A stretch of 64,000 nucleotides of DNA. It comes from UBA2589 sp965223235 (GTDB taxonomy: Bacteria; Gemmatimonadota; Gemmatimonadetes; Longimicrobiales; Gaopeijiaceae). Every line of letters starts with the position of its first letter. The stretch's first letter is position 1. The position numbers were made by a program, and so were the translations under genes. The stretch covers positions 21,490 through 85,489 of the forward strand of contig CBDCVV010000001.1 in NCBI GenBank assembly GCA_965223235.1, in the 5' to 3' direction. Positions 18,536 to 25,236 of the stretch are shown here, one piece after another. The notes under the pieces are model-generated. The model did no database searches. It was not told where the DNA came from and worked only from the letters and a program-made list of their open reading frames with translations.

Positions 18536-19296
18536 GCGTCCATCATCGCCCGGAGCGCTTGGGACCCGTTTCGGCTGGTGATCAACTTGGTACCGTCGTC
18601 GAGCACCAACACCAACCGCCGCTCGTCGTAGCGCTTGATCGAGGAGACTCGGTCGAGGTTCACGATGTGTCCCCGATGGACCCGCACGAAGGTACGCGGA
18701 TCGAGTCTCCGCTCGAGCTCTCCTAGCGTGGATTGCATCGTGAGCGCTCGTCCGTCCACCCAGAGTGACACCCCGCCATCCACCGCATCCACACGTGCAA
18801 TCCGGTCGACTGCTACGGGGACCATCCCGCCACGGTGTTTGGCGAAGAGCCGGTGGGCTGGTGAATCACTCGGGTCCGGCCGGCTCGCCGAGCCGGACGA
18901 GGTGGTTCTTCCCTCGCCTAAGAGTCGCACCCGCACCCGGTCGAGTGTCTGGAGGAGGCGCTTCTGCCCGAACGGTTTCACCAGGTAGTCAACCGCACCT
19001 TGTTCGAATGCGGCCACGGCATACTCGTCGAAGGCCGTGGTGAATACCACGGTCGGTTCATGCTCCAGCGCGTCCAATACTTGGAGACCGTTCATGCCCG
19101 GCATCCGGACATCGAGAAAAACCAGGTCGGGCTCATGCTTGTGAATGAGCCGTACAGCCTCGTTCCCCTCGGAAGCCTCGGCGACGATCACAACCCACTC
19201 CACGTCAGAGAGGTACTCCACGATCGCGCGCCGTGCTAAAGGCTCGTCGTCACAGACGACTGCTCGAACCCGCACCAATCGCGCCTCCTCGGTCAC
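18532..19296 (-). CDS. LytTR-family response regulator
   Basis: A 254-aa protein. The receiver domain (about 9-125) has the acidic pocket CDDE, phospho-acceptor Asp62 (LVFLDVRMPGMNG) and the conserved Lys in YLVKPFG. The C-terminal LytTR DNA-binding domain (about 150-250) contains HRGHIVNLDRVSSI. It is an AlgR/LytR-type regulator that acts with the adjacent LytS-like kinase. The GTG start overlaps the kinase stop (GTGA), and the end overlaps the thioredoxin-like lipoprotein gene (ATGA). It resembles the LytSR pairs widespread in Gemmatimonadota and Bacteroidota. Confidence 0.92.
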   Translation of the reverse strand: MTEEARLVRVRAVVCDDEPLARRAIVEYLSDVEWVVIVAEASEGNEAVRLIHKHEPDLVFLDVRMPGMNGLQVLDALEHEPTVVFTTAFDEYAVAAFEQGAVDYLVKPFGQKRLLQTLDRVRVRLLGEGRTTSSGSASRPDPSDSPAHRLFAKHRGGMVPVAVDRIARVDAVDGGVSLWVDGRALTMQSTLGELERRLDPRTFVRVHRGHIVNLDRVSSIKRYDERRLVLVLDDGTKLITSRNGSQALRAMMDA

Positions 19297-20459
19297 CGTG
19301 CCGCTGCGGGCCGTAGCCCCGAGCCACCGCCGTCAGCGAGCCCCGGCGTGCCCATCTCGGGTATCGCTCCTAGAGCGCCGTCATCCGGAGCCGGCTCGGC
19401 CGGAAGGGTAAAGACCACGCTGAACCCTGACCCACGCCCGTTCGACCATTCGAGACTCGCTCGGTCACCGTACAGCACCTCGAGCCGCCGTCCAAGCAGC
19501 CACAAACCACGGCCCTCAGGTGCCCGATCCAGGGACGCCGAGCCGACACCGTCGTCTCGCACCTCGACCGCGAGAACGTCGCGCTCGAGTCGCACCACTA
19601 CCTCGATCGTGCCTCCCCGGGGGGTCGGCTCCAATCCGTGCTTCACCGCGTTCTCGACAAGTGTCTGTAGAGAGAACGCAGGGATCGCCATCTTCCCGAC
19701 CCCATTCGGGACGTCCCATACGACCCGTAGCCGCTCCGCTAGCCGTAGTTCCTCCAGAGCGAGATATCGGCGCGCAACCTCCACTTCCTTCGCCAAAGGC
19801 ACCCGATCTACGTCATCGCGCTGTAAGATCGATGCGTATCGGATAAGGGTCGCGACATCTTCGATCGCGCGCTCCGCCGTGGAAGGATCCGAGCGTACCA
19901 GCAGCATGAGAGAGTGAAGCGTGTTGAAGACGAAGTGGGGGTTGAACTGGGCTCTAATCGCCTTGGCCTCGGCTTGAGCTCTCAGGACCGCCTCCCGAGC
20001 GACTAGGGCCCGACTCTCCTGGTAGCGCGTCATGGATTCCGACCACATAAGGGCGCCCAGAAACACCACATAGATGAATCCCGCGTTGATCGAGGCCAAC
20101 CCGAAGCGCTGCGCGCGGGAGAGCTCCGGCATCGATTCCGGAGCAAAGGGAAGCTCAGTGACGAGCCAAATAAGGCATCCGTTCACTAGCGCGAAGACCA
20201 CACCGATCAGCATGTGCAACGCGACCATTCGCCAAGTTGGCCAATCGGGACGAAGTAATCGCCTCCGGTAAAACGCGACGACCGCGGTGGTGAGAATCAG
20301 CGGGCTGACGCCGAGCACGGCTAAGCCGACTCGGACCAAGCTGCCATCCCACTCGTAGGTCAGCTCGAGGGATACGGCCAAAAGGAGGAAGGCCAGCCAG
20401 GCCAGAGCGAAACGCACCCAGAATTCGTGCCGGGGGGTCTCCAACGCGTCTGTGGTCAT
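19293..20459 (-). CDS. LytS-like membrane sensor histidine kinase (His_kinase/HATPase)
   Basis: A 388-aa protein. Four hydrophobic segments (about 15-33, 45-65, 80-102 and 120-140) are followed by the family motif QFNPHFVFNTLHSL, with phosphorylated His175, and a HATPase with an N-box (LVENAVKHG) and a short G-box (DDGVGS). No extracellular sensor domain is evident, so the ligand is likely sensed within the membrane. It is the first gene of a three-gene operon with the LytTR regulator and the thioredoxin-like lipoprotein. A 49-base gap separates it from the upstream ADOP permease gene on the same strand. Confidence 0.9.
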   Translation of the reverse strand: MTTDALETPRHEFWVRFALAWLAFLLLAVSLELTYEWDGSLVRVGLAVLGVSPLILTTAVVAFYRRRLLRPDWPTWRMVALHMLIGVVFALVNGCLIWLVTELPFAPESMPELSRAQRFGLASINAGFIYVVFLGALMWSESMTRYQESRALVAREAVLRAQAEAKAIRAQFNPHFVFNTLHSLMLLVRSDPSTAERAIEDVATLIRYASILQRDDVDRVPLAKEVEVARRYLALEELRLAERLRVVWDVPNGVGKMAIPAFSLQTLVENAVKHGLEPTPRGGTIEVVVRLERDVLAVEVRDDGVGSASLDRAPEGRGLWLLGRRLEVLYGDRASLEWSNGRGSGFSVVFTLPAEPAPDDGALGAIPEMGTPGLADGGGSGLRPAAAR

Positions 20460-20508
20460 TCCGTTCGCATCGCCTCACTCACTCTGGTTCACCGGCTCCG
20501 CTAATCCA

Positions 20509-22929
20509 TCAGTCGTCACGCAGAGCGATTGCTGGATCCAACCCCGCCGCGCGCATGGCCGGGACCACTGTTGCCACCAATGTGACCGCAAATAGTACGA
20601 GCGCCACATACAGCCCCGTATCGGTCCGCACGGACACGAAGCCATCGAGGAGGCTCGAGACCAACCGTGATAGCGGCACTAGGGCCAGCCCCCCAAGGGC
20701 CAACCCGACCAGAGCCATTCCTACTCCTTGGCGGGTCACCATGCGGAGCACCTCGGCGCTACGGGCACCGATCGCCATCCTAATCCCGAGCTCGCTCCGA
20801 CGCTGGGACACTTGGTGGGACAAGACTCCATAGGTACCGAGCGATGCGAGCAGGATCGCGAGGAAGCCGAAGCCACCCAAGATCGTATTGAAGACGTCGA
20901 TTCCCGCGAAGAACTGGTCCACGACCTCTTCCATGGTGAGCAGCTGGGAAAGGGTCAGGTCCGGGTCGATAGCCGTCAAAGACTGGCGCATCGGTTGCTT
21001 CAGAAGCGCTGGGTCGGCCGGTGACGACACGACCACGGAGAACGCACTCAACGGGGACTGTGCCGCAGGCGTGTAAATGGCCTCGGAAGCGACCTGGCCC
21101 GGCGTCGTGACCAGAACCTGCTGGACGTCCTCTACGACGCCCACGATCTGTCGGGACGCGCCGTCGAAGTGCACGAAGCGGCCCACGGCGTCCCCTGCTG
21201 GGAACCATGCCTCGGACCACGACCGGTTCACAACCGCCACCGGCGTCGATCCCCATCGATCGGAATCGTCGAAGAAGCGGCCTTGGAGAATGGCAATCTC
21301 CAGTGCGGCCACGTACCCGGGGGAAGCCTTGAGAGCGAAGGCCCGCGGAGCTGCTTGAGTGGCGTCGCGAGCTACTCCGGGCAGCGCAAACGTATCGGTC
21401 GGAATGGCGAAGTTCCTGGGAAGTGCGTTGATCAACGCCGCATGCTCGGCACCCTCGAGGGCCATCGTGCGTTCGAGAATCTGATCCAAGAACCCGAGCC
21501 GCTCTTCCTCACTCGGGTACTTCGAGGCGGGTACGCGTGGGCGTGCCGTCACGAGTGACGAACCATCGAAGCCGGGATCTGCCGAGCGGAGTTCGAGGAA
21601 GCTGCGAACGAGCATTCCGCCACCGCCAAGCGCCACCAGCGAGAGGGCGATTTCCGCCACCACCAGCCCGCGAGCCACCAACTTCCGACTCTTCCCGCCG
21701 GTCGCCTTGCCGCCTCCCTCCTTGAGGGTCTCGGAGTGCGACGTGCGGAGTGACTGCAGCGCGGGCGCCAACCCAAACGCTAGCCCCGCGGCGATCGAGA
21801 CCCCGACGGTGAACGCCACAGTGGCCCCATCGAGTGACGGTGTATAGCTCGGGGGGAGCAAGTTTGCGAAGCGGTTCGCCATCGCTCTCAACCCAATCCA
21901 CCCGAACGCCAAACCCAGCACAGCTCCGAAACCAACGAGGAGGCCGCTCTCCGTCATTAACTGACGTAAGAGGCGACCCTTCCCCGCCCCGAGAGCGGAA
22001 CGCAACGCCATCTCCCGTCGCCGCTCCTGAGCACGTGCCATGAGCAAGTTCGCGATGTTCGCGCATGCAATCAGCAGTACGAAGAAGACCGAACCCTGGA
22101 GGAGTCCGTAGAACATCTTCGTGCGAGCGTCAGGGATATCGAAACGAGCGTTGAACACATCGGCAGTCCAGTTTCGTTGGATCTCCGGATGTTCCGACTC
22201 GAGCGCGGCCGCGATGGAGCGGACCTCCTCGCCCACCTGCTCCATCGTGGCGCCAGGAGCCATCCGCCCAAGTGCAAACACGTCTCGTCGGTCTCGAGGG
22301 CTTTCCGCAGCCGCGTCGGTGAGCGGGATCCAAATGTCCGCGTTCGTGAACGGGAAGGCGAAGTCTTCCGGAGTGACCCCGACCACCTCCACGGGCTCAC
22401 CGTCCAGCGTGAGTGTCGTGCCGACAGGATCTCCCTCTCCGCCTCGGATTCGCTCCCAAAAGCTCGGGGTTACGATCGCAACTTTTCGGCCGCCCGGAAC
22501 GACCTCTTCGGCTAAGAAGGCCCGCCCGCGGTACACGTTCTCTCCGATCACCCCAAAGAAACTCTCGGTCACCGCGGCAGCGCTCACGGGCTCTGCCCGT
22601 TCGCCGTCCCGGAAGCCGACAACCGTAGGTCGAATGGCAGCCCAATCCGAGATCGCACGACTCCGCTCGTCGAGATCCCTGACCATGGCCAACGAAACAG
22701 TCAGCGTAGAAAGGATCGCCGGTTGATCGCGGGTGCGCTCTTGCACAAACACGACTCGATCCGGTTCGTCGATCGAGATCGGTTGGAAGAGGAATGTGTT
22801 GATCAGTCCGAATACCGCAGTGTTCCCACCAATCGATACCGCGAGTGAGAGAACTGCTATGCTGGTTACCACCCAACCCCGTCGAAGCATCCGAAGAGCG
22901 AACCGTACGTCGCGCAGTACCTCCGACAT
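20509..22929 (-). CDS. ADOP-type MacB-like ABC transporter permease (no N-terminal PadR-linked extension)
   Basis: The ATG at 22929 is preceded by a strong GGAGGTGGT ribosome-binding site, giving 806 aa. A MacB periplasmic core follows the first helix (MLRRGWVVTSIAVLSLAVSIGGNTAVFGLINTFLF). Two FtsX-like permease blocks then lie at about 275-400 and 680-800 (LLMARAQERRREMALRSALGAGKGRLLRQL; SQRRSELGIRMAIGARSAEVLRMV). Duplicated FtsX units in one chain define the ADOP family. Such permeases may work with a MacA/MacB-type ATPase to move peptides or lipids, but no ATPase is adjacent. It starts with the bare ADVRFALRML-type region and lacks the roughly 85-residue N-terminal extension of the two PadR-linked copies. 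Confidence 0.88.
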   Translation of the reverse strand: MSEVLRDVRFALRMLRRGWVVTSIAVLSLAVSIGGNTAVFGLINTFLFQPISIDEPDRVVFVQERTRDQPAILSTLTVSLAMVRDLDERSRAISDWAAIRPTVVGFRDGERAEPVSAAAVTESFFGVIGENVYRGRAFLAEEVVPGGRKVAIVTPSFWERIRGGEGDPVGTTLTLDGEPVEVVGVTPEDFAFPFTNADIWIPLTDAAAESPRDRRDVFALGRMAPGATMEQVGEEVRSIAAALESEHPEIQRNWTADVFNARFDIPDARTKMFYGLLQGSVFFVLLIACANIANLLMARAQERRREMALRSALGAGKGRLLRQLMTESGLLVGFGAVLGLAFGWIGLRAMANRFANLLPPSYTPSLDGATVAFTVGVSIAAGLAFGLAPALQSLRTSHSETLKEGGGKATGGKSRKLVARGLVVAEIALSLVALGGGGMLVRSFLELRSADPGFDGSSLVTARPRVPASKYPSEEERLGFLDQILERTMALEGAEHAALINALPRNFAIPTDTFALPGVARDATQAAPRAFALKASPGYVAALEIAILQGRFFDDSDRWGSTPVAVVNRSWSEAWFPAGDAVGRFVHFDGASRQIVGVVEDVQQVLVTTPGQVASEAIYTPAAQSPLSAFSVVVSSPADPALLKQPMRQSLTAIDPDLTLSQLLTMEEVVDQFFAGIDVFNTILGGFGFLAILLASLGTYGVLSHQVSQRRSELGIRMAIGARSAEVLRMVTRQGVGMALVGLALGGLALVPLSRLVSSLLDGFVSVRTDTGLYVALVLFAVTLVATVVPAMRAAGLDPAIALRDD

Positions 22930-23092
22930 ATCACCACCTCCCGTTGACCGTACTACCACGCGTCAACGGTCACGCCGGGCGGCTAGAGACCCCAGCGTCT
23001 CGCGACGGAAGGACCAGATGTCCCGCTAGACGAGCCAAGGGCCACGACAAGTGGCGGCGTGGTATCCCTGTCTTCGCTGGGCCGGACACAAA

Positions 23093-23128
23093 GAGGCGCG
23101 GTCCCGACGATCCGTCGGGCCGCGCCTC
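23093..23128 (-). terminator. intrinsic terminator of the DinB-like gene
   Basis: Arms GAGGCGCGG (23093-23101) and CCGCGCCTC (23120-23128) extend into a second stem CCCGACG/CGTCGGG with a single T bulge and an ATC loop. Read on the minus strand, the stem is followed by TTTGTGT. It lies 40 bases after the stop of the gene at 23168-23683, so it fits a rho-independent terminator. Confidence 0.75.
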
Positions 23129-23167
23129 CGTGAGAACATCTAAAGCCAGGCAAGAGCCCGGCGGTGA

Positions 23168-23683
23168 CTACTGCATGGACGACGGCGGAACGATGCCGTT
23201 GAGCCGCATGTAGGTCACGAGATTTCCGTAGTGCTCGTAGTTGTGCGCCGAGTTGAACGCCAGCACGCCGAACTTCGTGTTCTGCCCACCGAAGAAGTTC
23301 ACTGCCGATGCGCCGTCGGCGTCGGATACGCCAGCGAATACCTCTTCACAGTACCCGAAGCCCATCTCGAGCGCTTCGACGATCGCAGCCTTCGTGGTAC
23401 GGCTCTCCTCGAAGTTCTCCGAATTCGGGTTGGCCTCTCCGGCTACCGCCGAGCAGAACGCATACTGCGCCCCGGCAATGTGACCGAAGAGCTCACCCAT
23501 CGAGCGGACCTCCTCGGTGGGACGGAAGGCGTACAACTCCTCATCCAACATCTCGGCGCTCGCCATGATGTTGGTCTTGGTGATGTTGAAGAGGGCCTGG
23601 AGCGATTCGGTGGCTTGGGCCGAAACGGAGACTGGGACGGCGAAGCCTGCCATGAGTGCGACTAGAACGATTTGCTTCTTCAT
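23168..23683 (-). CDS. exported DinB-like four-helix-bundle protein
   Basis: A 171-aa protein with a signal peptide (cleavage near VSAQ-AT). The mature part is a DinB/YfiT four-helix bundle. Potential metal ligands are present: His in MGELFGHIAGAQ and the HNYEHYGNLVTYMRLNG signature near the C-terminus, which is typical of exported DinB-family proteins in this phylum. The family is linked to bacillithiol or other thiol transfer and to stress, but exported versions have no proven function. A GAGGAA ribosome-binding site precedes the ATG, and a terminator follows at 23093-23128. Confidence 0.82.
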   Translation of the reverse strand: MKKQIVLVALMAGFAVPVSVSAQATESLQALFNITKTNIMASAEMLDEELYAFRPTEEVRSMGELFGHIAGAQYAFCSAVAGEANPNSENFEESRTTKAAIVEALEMGFGYCEEVFAGVSDADGASAVNFFGGQNTKFGVLAFNSAHNYEHYGNLVTYMRLNGIVPPSSMQ

Positions 23684-23855
23684 TGCTTCCTCGGGAAAAT
23701 CGGGAATGTACCTAGACTCGACGGGCCATCTTACGTTGGACCCTCGAACTTTGTTGCGACGTTCGGGCGGACGGTGCGTTCACCGTCGCCTCGAGATAGC
23801 CAACCGCAGATGAACACGCGAACCCACGAGCGAGTTCCCACGGTGGCCCTCCCCC

Positions 23856-24086
23856 TTACGATCGGGTCTGGACCTCGATGCAGGTGATCGCGTCCATCCT
23901 GACCCAGGCATCGTAGAATTCGCGGCCAGTAAGCGCCTTGATGACGACCGACTCGTTGCTCGTTTCTCCAATGCGCCCCGTGAGCGATGTCCCCCCGCGG
24001 AGATGTACGATCACCCGGCCCGTCCGTTCGTCCGCTGCAAGGCGATCGAGAAACCCCTTCGGATGTTCGTGCGCGTGTACGTCCAT
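23856..24086 (-). CDS. small conserved-looking protein, possible Sm-like fold
   Basis: A 76-aa protein with no signal peptide. The sequence IVHLRGGTSLTGRIGETSNESVVIKAL, followed by a strand containing DAITCIEV, has the strand spacing of Sm/Hfq-like or SH3-type barrels (a Gly-rich turn after strand 2 and a final hydrophobic strand). It begins with a His-rich stretch (MDVHAHEHP). It is a stand-alone gene divergent from 24248. The assignment rests on pattern only; function unknown. Confidence 0.5.
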   Translation of the reverse strand: MDVHAHEHPKGFLDRLAADERTGRVIVHLRGGTSLTGRIGETSNESVVIKALTGREFYDAWVRMDAITCIEVQTRS

Positions 24087-24247
24087 AGTCCGTCCTGACG
24101 GTTGAAGAAAACCCAGCTTCTAATGATGGGAACAAGCCACCGCCCGACAAGCCGAGGCGGGTGCAACCATCGAGCCGAGTCGTCCGTATCGAAAGAAGAC
24201 GCGTGCAACGACACCGGGGCGCGTACAGCAAGGAACGAGGAGAACCC

Positions 24248-24784
24248 ATGAAGATCGGCTACTACCTATGCGTTGTCGGAGTCTTCGCGACATTCGCCCC
24301 CTCTAGCTCGGCTTGGGCGCAGCAAACGCCACCGAGAGTGTGTCAGGAGGAGCCCGAGTACCGACAGTTCGACTTCTGGGTAGGCGAGTGGGATGTGGTG
24401 GCGAACGACTCCGCACGCACCCCGGCAGGATCGAACACGATCCAGGCCCTTCACTTCGGGTGCGTCCTTCAAGAGAGCTGGCTCTCTATTCAGGGCGGTA
24501 CAGGGTCGTCTATGAACTACTACGATCCGACTACAGAGAAGTGGCGCCAACTCTGGGTTGCGGCGAGCTACCTCATCGATATTGAGGGGGGCCTGAACTC
24601 CGACGGAGCGATGGTGCTCGAGGGGGAGATTCGCAACTTCGTCTCGGGGGCCACGTCACCCTTCCGGGGGACGTGGACGCCGATGGATGGCGGCGTCGTG
24701 CGCCAATTCTTCGAGATGAAACCCGCAGGGAGTGACGACTGGTCGCCGTGGTTCGACGGCCTCTACCTGCCGAAGAGCGGGTAG
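24248..24784 (+). CDS. secreted small protein with FWVGEWDV motif (DUF1579-like)
   Basis: The frame is open from 24161, but the ATG at 24248 has GAGGAG 6 bases upstream and starts a clean signal peptide (MKIGYYLCVVGVFATF..AWAQ), giving 178 aa. The mature protein begins with RQFDFWVGEWDVV, the hallmark of DUF1579/lipocalin-like secreted proteins, followed by repeated beta strands (YYDPTTEKWRQLWV, MVLEGEIRNF, FRGTWTPMDGGVVRQFFEM). It is probably a lipocalin-type barrel that binds a small hydrophobic ligand. It is not obviously in an operon. Confidence 0.65.
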   Translation: MKIGYYLCVVGVFATFAPSSSAWAQQTPPRVCQEEPEYRQFDFWVGEWDVVANDSARTPAGSNTIQALHFGCVLQESWLSIQGGTGSSMNYYDPTTEKWRQLWVAASYLIDIEGGLNSDGAMVLEGEIRNFVSGATSPFRGTWTPMDGGVVRQFFEMKPAGSDDWSPWFDGLYLPKSG

Positions 24785-24842
24785 AGAGCACTCCAGACGG
24801 CGGGCTTCCTCACAACCCGGGCAACGTTGCACTCACATCGAA

Positions 24843-24869
24843 ATACCTATAAGTATATTGAGCATACTT
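24843..24869 (+). promoter_or_regulatory. palindromic operator-like sites upstream of padR
   Basis: A perfect inverted repeat AAGTAT (24851-24856) / ATACTT (24864-24869) with a 7-base spacer lies just before the CAGGAG ribosome-binding site of the PadR gene. An overlapping ATAC/GTAT dyad spans 24843-24856. The AT-rich patch stands out in a GC-rich setting and is the likely autoregulatory PadR operator and promoter. Confidence 0.6.
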
Positions 24870-24882
24870 TCAGGAGCGCTCG

Positions 24883-25236
24883 ATGATGTCCCCCGACGAC
24901 CGGACCCTTGATCACATCCCGCTGAAGCCGCAGGACCTCCACATCCTCTTGGTTCTTTCCGAGTCGGCTGCCCACGGGTATGGCATCATGAAGGCCGTCG
25001 AAGAGCAAACACACGGTCGTGTCGTACTCGAGGTGGGATCGCTGTACCGACTCCTGGGTCGGCTACTGGATGAGGGCCTCATCCAGCACGTCGATGCTCC
25101 CAACTCCGAGACGGACAAGCGGCGGCGGTACTACGGCATTACACCGCTGGGGGTCGACGTCGTGCGGGCCGAGACGCGGAGACTCGCCGCTCTCGTCACC
25201 TCGCCGCGAGCTCGTGCGATCCTGGAGCAAGGGTGA
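24883..25236 (+). CDS. PadR-family transcriptional regulator
   Basis: A 117-aa winged-helix protein: LKPQDLHILLVLSESAAHGYGIMKAVEEQT is the PadR N-terminal helix region, VLEVGSLYRLLGRLLDEGLI the recognition helix and RRRYYGITPLGVDVV the wing. PadR proteins usually repress an adjacent transport or detoxification operon and release DNA on ligand binding. The start is at the first of two adjacent ATG codons. The stop overlaps the GTG of the ADOP permease (GTGA), the standard PadR-ADOP pairing. Confidence 0.92.
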   Translation: MMSPDDRTLDHIPLKPQDLHILLVLSESAAHGYGIMKAVEEQTHGRVVLEVGSLYRLLGRLLDEGLIQHVDAPNSETDKRRRYYGITPLGVDVVRAETRRLAALVTSPRARAILEQG

